In this document: positions 6,313 to 14,259 of the stretch, in pieces
Layout: every line of letters starts with the position of its first letter
How positions within the stretch are numbered: position 1 is the stretch's first letter
Origin: Comamonadaceae bacterium
GTDB lineage: Bacteria; Pseudomonadota; Gammaproteobacteria; Burkholderiales; Burkholderiaceae_C
NCBI GenBank assembly: GCA_009996515.1
Contig: JAACZV010000023.1
Span: 1 to 64,000 of the forward strand
Direction of reading: 5' to 3'
DNA length: 64,000 nt
The notes under the pieces: generated by a model
The model's input: only the letters and a program-made list of their open reading frames with translations
Told to the model about the DNA's origin: nothing
The model's database searches: none
Made by a program: the position numbers and the translations under genes

Positions 6313-8325
6313 TCAGCCGCCGCGCGCCCGCTGGCGCCAGAACCCGGTGTCGAACAGCTGCTCCACGCCGGTCGCGGCATTGACCAGCCAGAACTGCCGC
6401 CCGTCCGGGCTCGCGCGCGACACTTCGCCCGTGAGGCGCCCCGCGCTCACGCGCCGGCCCACGGCATGGGCCGGGAAGTCCGGGTGGCGCGCCAGCTCCA
6501 GCAGCGGCTGCGCGGGGCGCGGGTCCGCCGCCAGCCGCAACCTGTGCATCAGCGGTGCCAGCAGCGCGCCGGCCGCGTCGGCGGGCGACACGAACAGCAC
6601 CAGCTTGGCCTGGGCGCGGCTCAGCGCCACGTTGAGCAGGCGCTGCGCCTCCTCGCCCTGCAAAAAAGGCTGGGCGCCGTCCGCCGGGTCGAACAGCACC
6701 ACCGGCGCCTCGCTGCCCTGGGCGCGGTGCACGGTGCTGACGCGCAGCGCCTCCGGCACGCCGCGGGCGCGCAGGCAGTGGCGTATCAGGGCCCGCTGCG
6801 CGCGGAACGGCGTCAGCACGATCAGCTCGTCGGCCCGCCAGTCGCCGCCGGCCAGCGCGTCGGCGACCAGCGTCGCGATGGCCTCGGCCGACTCGCGCCG
6901 CACCGGCCCGCGCTCGCTGGCCACCCAGCCGCCGTCGGTCTTCAGGCGCTGCACATGAACGTGCGCAGCGGCCGGGATGTCGCCCAGCGTGCGCCGCCGC
7001 GCCGCCTGCCAGTCGGGCGAGGCCAGCGCGTCGGCCGCCACGCGCAGCGCGCCGCCGTAGAACAGCTGGCTGACGAGGTCGACGATGGGGCCGGCCATGC
7101 GCGACTGCTCGTCCAGCAGCGCCACCGACGCGCCGCCGCGCGGCATCTCGGCAAACGCCGAGCGGCCCAGCCAGCGGCGCGCGAGCCGGTCGTCGCTGCG
7201 CAGCACCGGCGAGAGCTGCTGCGGGTCGCCCGCGAACAGCCGGGCGCGGCCCAGCGGCATCAGCGCCAGCGCATGCGCGAGGCTGACCTGGCTGGCCTCG
7301 TCGAACACCAGCAGGTCGAAGGGTGGCTCGCCGTCGGGCTGCAGCTCGCGCAGCGTCTTCAGCGTGAACGCGGCGCGGGTGGTGGTCATGGCCGCCAGGC
7401 GGCAGCGCTGCAGCACTTTCAGGGAGGAGGCGCGCAGCTCGTCGCGCAAGGCCGCGACGCGGTCGGCCCAGGCCTTCAGCGCGAGCGCATCGCGGGCCGA
7501 TGGACGCTGGCTTTCCGCGCGCGCCAGCCGCGCGATGAGGTCCCGGTCCTGCGTCGGGATCAGGTGCTCGCGGCCGGCGTAGGCCGCCGCGTCGAAGCGG
7601 GTGCCCAGCCGCTGCACCAGCGGCCGGCAATGCTCGCGCCGGCCCTTGTGCAGTGCCTTGTCGACGGCCAGCGTCGCCAGGTCCACGGCCTGGTTGGTGG
7701 TGGACAGCAGCAGCACGCGGGCTGTGGGGTGGCGGTCCAGGTACTCGGCCAGCAGCACGCCCAGCGTCGTCGTCTTGCCGGTGCCGGGCGGCCCCCACAG
7801 GAAGGCGCTGCTGAAGCCCGTCAGCGCCAGCGCCGCGCGCTGGGCCGGGCGCAGCCAGCGAAAAGGCTGTCCCGTCAGCGCCGAGCCGCCGGCCAGCGGT
7901 TGCGGGCGCGAGAGGTCCGGCAGGCAGGCCAGCGCTGCTTCAGCCCAGGGCGTGTCCCACCAGGCGTCGGCGACGGCGTTCAGGAAGCGCGTGGGATAGA
8001 GGCGGATCAGATGCCCGGCCGGCGGCGGCGCGCTGCTGGCGTTCTGCAGCACCAGCTGGTCGTCTTCCACGACGACGGCCAGCACGCTGGCGCCGCCCTT
8101 GGCCGGCGCGCCCCACCAGGCGCTCGCGCCGTCCAGACTGTCGTCCAGCAGCGCCTGGGCCGACGCCGCGCCGGGCCGCTGGCCCTCGGCGAACACATAG
8201 CCGGGCTCCAGCGTGACCCGCCACAGCGCGCCGTCGCGCTCGCTGTGCAGCACCTTGAAGTCGTAGTACTCGGGCGTCGCCGACAGCTCGGCATTCAGCG
8301 CCGAGCGGACGTCGGCAAGGCTCAT
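6313..8325 (-). CDS. UPF1/DNA2-like superfamily I helicase, predicted SOS-regulated
   Basis: The 670-residue protein has an uncharacterised N-terminal region (about 1-160), then an SF1B helicase core. It shows Walker A GPPGTGKTTT (near residue 180), Walker B VFDEASQVS, motif III GDPQQLSPV, the STVHRAQGSEAPVV segment and motif VI LLNVALSRAQAKL. It therefore should be an ATP-dependent DNA or RNA translocase. A small C-terminal domain (about 600-670) carries the GRRVSAGRLTGEVSRAS segment. A LexA-box palindrome lies 32 bases upstream of the start, so the gene is probably induced by DNA damage. A role in repair or in conflict resolution is inference. Confidence 0.85.
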   Translation of the reverse strand: MSLADVRSALNAELSATPEYYDFKVLHSERDGALWRVTLEPGYVFAEGQRPGAASAQALLDDSLDGASAWWGAPAKGGASVLAVVVEDDQLVLQNASSAPPPAGHLIRLYPTRFLNAVADAWWDTPWAEAALACLPDLSRPQPLAGGSALTGQPFRWLRPAQRAALALTGFSSAFLWGPPGTGKTTTLGVLLAEYLDRHPTARVLLLSTTNQAVDLATLAVDKALHKGRREHCRPLVQRLGTRFDAAAYAGREHLIPTQDRDLIARLARAESQRPSARDALALKAWADRVAALRDELRASSLKVLQRCRLAAMTTTRAAFTLKTLRELQPDGEPPFDLLVFDEASQVSLAHALALMPLGRARLFAGDPQQLSPVLRSDDRLARRWLGRSAFAEMPRGGASVALLDEQSRMAGPIVDLVSQLFYGGALRVAADALASPDWQAARRRTLGDIPAAAHVHVQRLKTDGGWVASERGPVRRESAEAIATLVADALAGGDWRADELIVLTPFRAQRALIRHCLRARGVPEALRVSTVHRAQGSEAPVVLFDPADGAQPFLQGEEAQRLLNVALSRAQAKLVLFVSPADAAGALLAPLMHRLRLAADPRPAQPLLELARHPDFPAHAVGRRVSAGRLTGEVSRASPDGRQFWLVNAATGVEQLFDTGFWRQRARGG

Positions 8326-8357
8326 GGCAACAGGGAACTCGGGAACGGGAAGGGGTG

Positions 8358-8377
8358 AACTGTAAATGCATACAGTT
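8358..8377. promoter_or_regulatory. LexA (SOS) box
   Basis: The sequence CTGT-AAATGCAT-ACAG (8360-8375) is a perfect CTGT-N8-ACAG LexA site and the flanking bases extend the palindrome to 20 bp. It lies 32-52 bases upstream of the helicase start codon, in position to block its promoter. No intact gene starts on the other side. It is the only such site I found in an intergenic region of this window. Confidence 0.75.
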
Positions 8378-8379
8378 CT

Positions 8380-8612
8380 CGCTTGCCCCGACCCCGCTCA
8401 AGAGCCGCCACGATCACTTCCCGGGCGGCCAACGCGCCAGCTCGACATTCGGATGATCGCTCGCCCGGACGCACGCGCGCGGTGGTTCGGGCCGTCTGTG
8501 TGTGGCGGGTGTCGGCGGTGCCGGTGCGGTAGCTCATTTCGAGCTTGAGCTCCACCAGCCGGGCCTAGGCCGGCAGGCTGGCGGCCAGGGCCGCAGCGGC
8601 GATGCGCTAGAG
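8380..8612 (-). pseudogene. Remnant of a small exported protein gene
   Basis: On the minus strand a signal-peptide-like reading (RIAAAALAASLPA) is cut by an in-frame TAG (8563 area) and continues as ARLVELKLEMSYRTG and further polar residues towards 8380. No intact start or complete frame exists. It lies directly behind a BlaI-like fragment, so a two-gene locus seems to have decayed here. I do not recognise the protein family. The assignment as a remnant rather than random open sequence is moderately supported. Confidence 0.4.
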
Positions 8613-8639
8613 ACTGCGAAATCGGCAGAGCATCGCAAG

Positions 8640-8790
8640 CCTTTCAACGAGGGATGGGTGGTTCCCACGCGGCTGGCCTGTGGCGCGGCGATCTCGTCGG
8701 CGGCCTGCGGGGCGCGCTGCCAGAGCTGGCGCATGACCTGGGCCTCGGCGTCGCTGATGGGAGGGCGGTGGCTTGTTCTTGATCACCTCG
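8640..8790 (-). pseudogene. Remnant of a BlaI/MecI-type repressor gene
   Basis: The minus strand reads ISDAEAQVMRQLWQRAPQAA followed by DEIA (8685-8758), which is the start of the winged-helix domain of BlaI/MecI repressors. The natural upstream continuation (VIKNKPPP) is in a different frame, which implies a frameshift, and the rest of the about 120-residue domain is missing. With the exported-protein remnant downstream, this explains the otherwise gene-free 558 bases between the helicase and ppk2 starts. Confidence 0.55.
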
Positions 8791-8883
8791 GCAATCGTTG
8801 CCGTCAAGCGCGGGTTTGTCACAACCCCGCCACGCCACCGCCCTAGGCTGGCGGCACGGGCCGCCTTCGCGGCCGGGAGCCCT

Positions 8884-9792
8884 GTGTTGAGCCCTATCGA
8901 TGACGAACTGGTGAAGCGCATTCACCGCGACCTGCAGGACGATTTCGACGAGGAGCTGGAGCTCGAGCTCGAAGACCGCGACCACGGCATGGCGCCTGGC
9001 GATGTGCCGGGCGACGCCACCCTGGAGCGCCGGCGCTATTTCCGCGAGCTGTTCCGGCTGCAGAGCGAGCTGGTCAAGCTGCAGGACTGGGTCGTGCATA
9101 CGGGCCACAAGGTGGTCATCCTGTTCGAGGGCCGTGACGCGGCGGGCAAGGGCGGCGTCATCAAGCGCATCACGCAGCGGCTGAACCCGCGCGTGTGCCG
9201 CGTCGCCGCGCTGCCGGCGCCCAACGATCGCGAGCGCACGCAGTGGTATTTCCAGCGCTATGTGTCGCATCTGCCGGCGGCCGGCGAGATCGTGCTGTTC
9301 GACCGCAGCTGGTACAACCGCGCCGGCGTCGAGCGCGTGATGGGCTTCTGCACCGATGCGCAGTACGAGGAGTTCTTCCGCTCCGCGCCCGAGTTCGAGC
9401 GCATGCTGCAGCGCTCGGGCATACAGCTCATCAAGTACTGGTTCTCCATCAGCGACGACGAGCAGCGCGTGCGCTTCCTGGGCCGCATCCACGACCCGCT
9501 GAAGCAGTGGAAGTTGAGTCCCATGGACCTGGAGTCGCGCCGGCGCTGGGAGGAATACACCAAGGCCAAGGAAGTGATGCTGGAGCGCACCCACACGCCG
9601 GAGTCGCCCTGGTGGGTGGTGCCGGCCGACGACAAGAAGCGCGCGCGGCTGAACTGCATCCACCATCTGCTGAGCCAGATGCCTTATCGGGAGGTGCCGC
9701 ACGCCGACGTCGAGCTGCCCGCACGTGAACGCCGCGAGGACTACATCCGCCATCCGGTGCCGCAGGAGCTCATGGTGCCCGAGCGGTACTGA
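8884..9792 (+). CDS. ppk2: Polyphosphate kinase 2 (PPK2), class I-type
   Basis: The 302-residue product has the PPK2 core: Walker A VVILFEGRDAAGKGGVIKR, the FDRSWYNRAGVERVMGFC segment with Walker B, the lid residues around RRWEEYTKAKEVMLE and the WWVVPADDKKRARLNCIHHLL end. PPK2 enzymes transfer phosphate between polyphosphate and nucleoside diphosphates or monophosphates in the cytoplasm. The proposed start is GTG at 8884, with TTG at 8887 as alternative. A frame extension to 8773 would run into the pseudogene region. It is one of two PPK2 genes in this window. Confidence 0.9.
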   Translation: MLSPIDDELVKRIHRDLQDDFDEELELELEDRDHGMAPGDVPGDATLERRRYFRELFRLQSELVKLQDWVVHTGHKVVILFEGRDAAGKGGVIKRITQRLNPRVCRVAALPAPNDRERTQWYFQRYVSHLPAAGEIVLFDRSWYNRAGVERVMGFCTDAQYEEFFRSAPEFERMLQRSGIQLIKYWFSISDDEQRVRFLGRIHDPLKQWKLSPMDLESRRRWEEYTKAKEVMLERTHTPESPWWVVPADDKKRARLNCIHHLLSQMPYREVPHADVELPARERREDYIRHPVPQELMVPERY

Positions 9793-9815
9793 GGCATACC
9801 GCCTAGGATGCGGGC

Positions 9816-10184
9816 ATGCCGCTGCCCCCACGCTCACTGCTCGTCGTCATCGCACTGGCCGCCGCGGCCTCCTGGGCCTGGCGCGGCCATGTCGCGGCCG
9901 GCGATGGCGGGCGGCTGGCCCGGCAGGTGCAGCCGGGCGACATCCGCATGATCTCGTCCGAGACCTGCGGCTGGTGCACGGCGGCGCGGCGCTGGATGAC
10001 GCAGGAAGGCATCGCGTTCGACGAGTGCTTCATCGAGCGCGACGCCCAATGCCTGGCCGACTACCGGGCGCTGGGCGGCCAGGGCACACCGACGCTGCGG
10101 GTGCGCGGCCAGACGGTGCTGGGCTTCGACCGGGCCCGCATCCTCGACATCCTGGAACAGGCCGAGCCGAGTCGGCAGCGCTGA
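9816..10184 (+). CDS. Membrane-anchored glutaredoxin-like protein
   Basis: The 122-residue product has an N-terminal hydrophobic segment (about residues 6-24) and then a thioredoxin-fold glutaredoxin domain: IRMISSETCGWCTAARRWM with redox motif CGWC, and the cis-proline segment GGQGTPTLRVRGQTVLGFD. It probably acts in the periplasm on disulfides, anchored by the uncleaved segment. It lies 24 bases after ppk2 and may be cotranscribed. The last codons form the left arm of a long terminator hairpin. Confidence 0.8.
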   Translation: MPLPPRSLLVVIALAAAASWAWRGHVAAGDGGRLARQVQPGDIRMISSETCGWCTAARRWMTQEGIAFDECFIERDAQCLADYRALGGQGTPTLRVRGQTVLGFDRARILDILEQAEPSRQR

Positions 10185-10212
10185 CTCAGCAGCGCTGGCG
10201 ACTCGGCTCGGC
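10161..10212 (+). terminator. Long hairpin overlapping the glutaredoxin stop codon
   Basis: A 23-bp stem with one mismatch and a 6-base loop: left arm 10161-10183, loop ACTCAG, right arm 10190-10212. The left arm encodes the last residues of the glutaredoxin gene. It has no strong T-run and could stop transcription from both sides, because the gene at 10258-10527 converges on it. Confidence 0.65.
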
Positions 10213-10257
10213 GGCGGTGGAACGGGGCGTCTTTTGCATGTTCAGCAGACACCCGGC

Positions 10258-10527
10258 TCAGGCGCGCTTGGTCGTGGTCTTGGCGGCGGCCAGCGTCTGG
10301 CGCAGCAGCGTGGCTTCGCTGTAGCCGACGACGACGACGCGCGGCAGCTGGGCCACTTCGCGCTGGGCATGGCCGGTCACGACGACGCGCGGCAGTTGGG
10401 CGATTTCACGCGTGGCCTTGCCGGTGACGACGACGCGCTCCAGCTTGACGGTGGGCTGCGGCGCGGCCTGGGCGGCGAGGGCGGTGAGGCTCAGGGCGAC
10501 GGCGGTGATGACGGTTTGCAGGCTCAT
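10258..10527 (-). CDS. Small exported protein with RVVVTG repeats
   Basis: The 89-residue product has a signal peptide (MSLQTVITAVALSLTALAAQA) and then three tandem copies of a roughly 16-residue unit of the form RVVVTGxAxREVAQLP, the last ending RVVVVGYSEAT. The motif resembles the VVVTG segment near the N-terminus of many TonB-dependent receptors, but there is no barrel. The C-terminus is Lys/Thr-rich. I do not know a function. The start at 10527 was preferred over the upstream ATG (10611) because it places the signal peptide at the N-terminus. Confidence 0.7.
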   Translation of the reverse strand: MSLQTVITAVALSLTALAAQAAPQPTVKLERVVVTGKATREIAQLPRVVVTGHAQREVAQLPRVVVVGYSEATLLRQTLAAAKTTTKRA

Positions 10528-10685
10528 GATGGACTCCGTTCGGTGGGTTTCGAACCGCGTGATTGCTGGTTCGATGGAGTCAGTTTCGGCAATGAACCCG
10601 CCCGCTTCCACGGGCCTGCGATCAAGCGCGGGCTGCGCGGGATGAACTGCAGCCGTGGTGGATGAACAGCGGGGAAACCCCGACT

Positions 10686-10716
10686 AGGGCCTGCTGCCGT
10701 AGCGTGAACAGGCCCT
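10686..10716 (-). terminator. Hairpin at the end of the YciO gene
   Basis: Arms AGGGCCTG (10686-10693) and CAGGCCCT (10709-10716) pair perfectly and overlap the YciO stop codon. No T-run is visible. Confidence 0.45.
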
Positions 10717-11350
10717 ATTCCAGCTGCAGGCCCAGCCTGGCGAGGTCGCCGCGGCCCTGGCGCACCAGCTGGGGCTCGTCGCCCTGGCTCAGGTCCAGCA
10801 CCGTGGTGGGCTGGGCCGGGCAGGCGCCGGCGTCCAGCACGAACTGCAGCTGCCGGTCCAGGCGCTCGCAGACGGCGGCGGCGTCGTTCATGGGCTCGCT
10901 GTCGCCGGGCGGGATCAGCGTCGTCGACAGCAGCGGCTCGCCGAACAGGGCCAGCAGCTCCTGCGTGACCTTGTGGTCGGGCACGCGCAGGCCTATGGTG
11001 CGGCGGCTGGGGTGGGAGAGCCGGCGCGGCACCTCCTTGGTGGCCGGCAGGATGAAGGTGTAGGGGCCGGGCGTGGCCAGCTTGAGCAGGCGGTACTGGC
11101 GGTTGTCCACCATGGCGTAGGTGGCCAGCTCGGAGAGGTCGCGGCACAGCAGCGTCAGGTGGTGTTTCTCGTCCACGCCGCGCACGCGGCGCAGCGCCTC
11201 GGCGGCGGCCTTGTCGTCCAGCCGGCAGACGAAGGCGTAGCTGGAATCGGTCGGGATGGCGCCTATGCCGCCCGCCTGCAGCATCTGCGCGCACTGGCGC
11301 AGGAAGCGCGGCTGCGGGTTGTCGGGGTGGACTTCGAAGAGCTGGGCCAT
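10715..11350 (-). CDS. yciO: YciO/Sua5-family threonylcarbamoyl-AMP synthase-like protein
   Basis: The 211-residue product carries the Sua5/YrdC/YciO fold: AGGIGAIPTDSSYAFVC, the KHHLTLLCRDLSELATYA segment, GPYTFILPATKEVPRRL and TIGLRVPDHKVTQELL. YciO proteins resemble TsaC, which makes threonylcarbamoyl-AMP for the tRNA t6A modification, but act poorly or differently. The neighbouring PHP nuclease gene (11382-12248) reproduces the yciV-yciO pairing known from other proteobacteria, which favours YciO over TsaC. Confidence 0.85.
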   Translation of the reverse strand: MAQLFEVHPDNPQPRFLRQCAQMLQAGGIGAIPTDSSYAFVCRLDDKAAAEALRRVRGVDEKHHLTLLCRDLSELATYAMVDNRQYRLLKLATPGPYTFILPATKEVPRRLSHPSRRTIGLRVPDHKVTQELLALFGEPLLSTTLIPPGDSEPMNDAAAVCERLDRQLQFVLDAGACPAQPTTVLDLSQGDEPQLVRQGRGDLARLGLQLE

Positions 11351-11381
11351 GTCAGCGTCGCGGTCGTGGTGACAGGCCCCA

Positions 11382-12248
11382 TCATCCTCGATGGATGCGC
11401 TCGGCCACCGCGGCCCAGACCGGCGTCAGCCGGCCCGCCAGCGGCGGCAGCGCGCCGAGGTCGACGCGGCTTTCCTCGGGGCTGTGGAAGTCCGAGCCGC
11501 GCGAGGCCAGCAGATCGAACTCCAGCGCCGTGTCGGCGTACTGCTCGAACTCGGCCGCCGTGTGGCTGCCCGTGACCACCTCGATGCCGCGCCCGCCGTG
11601 GGCGATGAACTCGGTGATCAGCGCGTATTCCTCGGTGGGCGTGAAGCCGTAGCGGCCCGGGTGGGCGATGACGGCGACGCCGCCGGCGCGCGTGATCCAG
11701 CCCACCGCATCCTTCAGCGCCGCCCAGCGGTGCGGCACGAAGCCGGGCTTGCCCTCGGTCAGGAAGCGGCGGAACACCTCCGGCACGTCGCTGCAGTGGC
11801 CGGCGTCGACGAGAAAGCGTGCGAAATGGGTGCGCGAGATCAGCTCGGGGTTGCCGACGTACCTCAGGGCCCCCTCGAAGGCGCCCGCAATGCCCACCTG
11901 GGCCAGACCGGCCGCCATCTCGCGGGCGCGTGCCTCGCGGCCGCCGCGGGTCGCACGCAGGCCCTCGATGAGCTCGGGCGCCTGATGGTCGAAGCCCAGG
12001 CCCACGATGTGGACGACGCGGCCGGCAAAGCTGACCGAGATCTCGGTGCCGGTCAGATAGGGCAGGCCCAGCGCACGCGCCGCGTCCAGCGCGCGCTGCT
12101 GGCCGGCGATCTCGTCATGGTCGGTCAGCGACCACAGCGCCACGCCCGCGGCCTTGGCGCGGGCGGCCAGGGCCTCGGGCGTCAGCGTGCCGTCCGAGAC
12201 GACCGAGTGGCAGTGCAGGTCGGCGTTGAGCGTGGCAGCGAGGTTCAC
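11382..12248 (-). CDS. rnm: PHP-domain nuclease/phosphatase (YciV/RNase AM family)
   Basis: The 288-residue protein is a complete PHP domain of the YciV (Rnm) type. Metal ligands are seen in NADLHCHSVVSDGTLTPE, LTDHDEIAG, TGTEISV, the ISRTHFARFLV segment, VIAHPGRY and RGSDFHSP. Enzymes of the family act as 5'-3' exoribonucleases or 3',5'-nucleotide phosphatases that trim small RNAs and remove pAp. It lies 31 bases upstream of yciO on the same strand. Assignment to the family is firm; the exact substrate is inferred. Confidence 0.85.
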   Translation of the reverse strand: MNLAATLNADLHCHSVVSDGTLTPEALAARAKAAGVALWSLTDHDEIAGQQRALDAARALGLPYLTGTEISVSFAGRVVHIVGLGFDHQAPELIEGLRATRGGREARAREMAAGLAQVGIAGAFEGALRYVGNPELISRTHFARFLVDAGHCSDVPEVFRRFLTEGKPGFVPHRWAALKDAVGWITRAGGVAVIAHPGRYGFTPTEEYALITEFIAHGGRGIEVVTGSHTAAEFEQYADTALEFDLLASRGSDFHSPEESRVDLGALPPLAGRLTPVWAAVAERIHRG

Positions 12249-12302
12249 GCCCCGATTCTCGCAGGCGGGGCCAACCGGGGCCGGCGGCGGGGCTTGGCTC
12301 GG

Positions 12303-14219
12303 TTACAGCCGGAACGCCCGGACCGTCTCGTCCATGCCCTGGGCCTGGCCGCGCAGGCTGGCGGCGGACGCGGCGGCCTGCTCGACCAGGGCGGCGTTCT
12401 GCTGCGTCATCGCGTCTATGGCGCGCACGGCCTCGCCGACCGCCGTGGTCTGCTGCGCCTCGGCGCGGGCCTGCCCGGCCATGGCGTGGATCAGCGCGCT
12501 CATGTCGCGCACCTTGCCCAGGATGGCGTCGACCGAGCCGCCGGCCTCGGCGGCCTGCGCCGTGCCGGCCTGGGCCCGCGCGGCGGACTGCGCGATCAGC
12601 GTCTTGATCTCGCGCGCCGCGCCGGCGCTGCGCTGGGCCAGCGCGCGCACCTCGGCGGCGACGACGGCAAAGCCGCGGCCGGCCTCGCCGGCGCGCGCCG
12701 CCTCGACGGCCGCGTTCAGGGCCAGGATGTTGGTCTGGAAGGCGATGCCGTCGATCAGCCCGGTGATGTCGGCGATGCGCCGGCTGGCGTCGGCCATGCC
12801 CTGCATGCTGTGGATGACCTCGCCGACCACCTGGCCGCCGCGAGCCGCGACGTCGGCCGCGCTGCCGGCCAGCGCCTCGGCATTGCCGGCGGCCTGGCTG
12901 CTGTGCTGCACCGCCTCGGCCAGGGCCTGCACGTTGGACGCGGTCTGCTGCAGTCGCGCGGCGGCCAGCTCGGTGCGCTGGGCCAGATCCTGGTTGCCGT
13001 CGGCGATCTCCTGGGCCGCCTGGCGGATGCCGCCGGCGTCGGCGTGGATGCGCTCCACCAGGCCGCGCAGCCGCTGCTGCATATGGCCCAGCGCCGCCAG
13101 CACGCGGCCCAGCTCGTCATGGCGGCCCTGGGGAATGGGGTGGCTGAGGTCGCCGGCGGCGATGCGCTCGGTCGCCTCCAGCATCTGGCCCACCGGCAGC
13201 AGCAGCTGGCGGATGGCGCGCACCATGACGAACAGCATCAGCGCCAGCGCCGCCGGCAGCATCAGCATCAGCAGGTTGCGGCGCAGCGCGGCGCGCTCGG
13301 CGCGGGCGGCCAGGTCGGCGTCCAGGGCCTGCATGACCTGCGCGCTGAGCCGGGCCTGCAGCGTGCCGGCCTCGGCCAGCCGGGCGGCCAGCTGGTCCAG
13401 CGGGTAGTTGATGTCCTGGGCGGCGGCCTCCAGCGTCGCGTCGACCAGCCGGGGCTGGGCCTGGGCGCTCTCCAGCAGCGGCTGCAGGCGCTGCCGCAGC
13501 CCGGCGTCGCCGGCCTGCAGCGCCAGGCGCAGGTCTAGCTGCATCTGCGCCGCGTACTCGGCATAGCGCGTGTGCGCGGCCGACATGCGGGCCAGGTCGT
13601 CCACCGCCGCCGCGCGGGCCATGGCGGCCAGCTCCGACAGCGCGTCCTGCACGCGCGGCGCGGAGCGCAGGCCGGCCTCGATGGCGAAGTGCGACGCGGC
13701 ATCGGCCTCCAGCAGCAGGCCGGCGCCGGCGTTCAGCTCCGTGATGGCCTCGAAGACGGCCTGGGCCAGCGCGCGCTGGGCGCTCAGCAGCCGCGGCGGG
13801 TCCAGCGGGCCTTGTTGCAAGGCCTGGGCCAGCCCCGCCTGCTGTTTGCGCAGCGCCGCCACATGCTCGCGCTGCCGGGTGGCCAGCGCCGGATCCAGGC
13901 CTTCGCCGAGCGTGGCCTCCAGCTCGTCCAGCGCGGCCTGCACCGCCTGCGCCGCGGCGAGGGCCTGGGGGCGGGTGTCGGGCTTGGTGGACAAGGCCTC
14001 GGCGGCCTGCACGCGCTGCGCCTGCAGCCGGGCGAGCAAGGCCTGCCAGGCCAGGTTGGCCGGCAGCGCGCGCTGCTGGCGCGAGGCGGTGGCGAGGTCG
14101 TCGGCATAGCCGTGCAGCAGCAGCGCGCTGGGCAGGCTGCCCAGCAGCAGGGCCAGCAGCGCGACGATGCCGAGCCGGGTGCGCAGGCTCCAGGTTTGGG
14201 GGGCTTTGAGCGGATTCAT
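12303..14219 (-). CDS. Methyl-accepting chemotaxis protein
   Basis: The 638-residue protein has one membrane segment near residues 17-37, a helical periplasmic sensor region of about 270 residues, a second segment near 310-335, a HAMP domain (ending near [12 protein letters not shown]) and a long cytoplasmic signalling coiled coil. The conserved hairpin tip [20 protein letters not shown] with [12 protein letters not shown] is intact, so it should couple to CheA/CheW. The ligand cannot be told from the sensor region. No CheR-binding pentapeptide is present at the C-terminus. No other chemotaxis gene is in the window. Confidence 0.92.
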   Translation of the reverse strand: MNPLKAPQTWSLRTRLGIVALLALLLGSLPSALLLHGYADDLATASRQQRALPANLAWQALLARLQAQRVQAAEALSTKPDTRPQALAAAQAVQAALDELEATLGEGLDPALATRQREHVAALRKQQAGLAQALQQGPLDPPRLLSAQRALAQAVFEAITELNAGAGLLLEADAASHFAIEAGLRSAPRVQDALSELAAMARAAAVDDLARMSAAHTRYAEYAAQMQLDLRLALQAGDAGLRQRLQPLLESAQAQPRLVDATLEAAAQDINYPLDQLAARLAEAGTLQARLSAQVMQALDADLAARAERAALRRNLLMLMLPAALALMLFVMVRAIRQLLLPVGQMLEATERIAAGDLSHPIPQGRHDELGRVLAALGHMQQRLRGLVERIHADAGGIRQAAQEIADGNQDLAQRTELAAARLQQTASNVQALAEAVQHSSQAAGNAEALAGSAADVAARGGQVVGEVIHSMQGMADASRRIADITGLIDGIAFQTNILALNAAVEAARAGEAGRGFAVVAAEVRALAQRSAGAAREIKTLIAQSAARAQAGTAQAAEAGGSVDAILGKVRDMSALIHAMAGQARAEAQQTTAVGEAVRAIDAMTQQNAALVEQAAASAASLRGQAQGMDETVRAFRL

Positions 14220-14259
14220 GGGGTACTGCGGGAAGGTGCGGCCGCGCGGGCCGCGGGTG

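Noticed and set aside
8322-8555. A 77-codon minus-strand ORF over the LexA box
   Set aside because: It is the tail of a decayed exported-protein gene running through the helicase promoter and into its first codons; no ribosome-binding site or complete domain.
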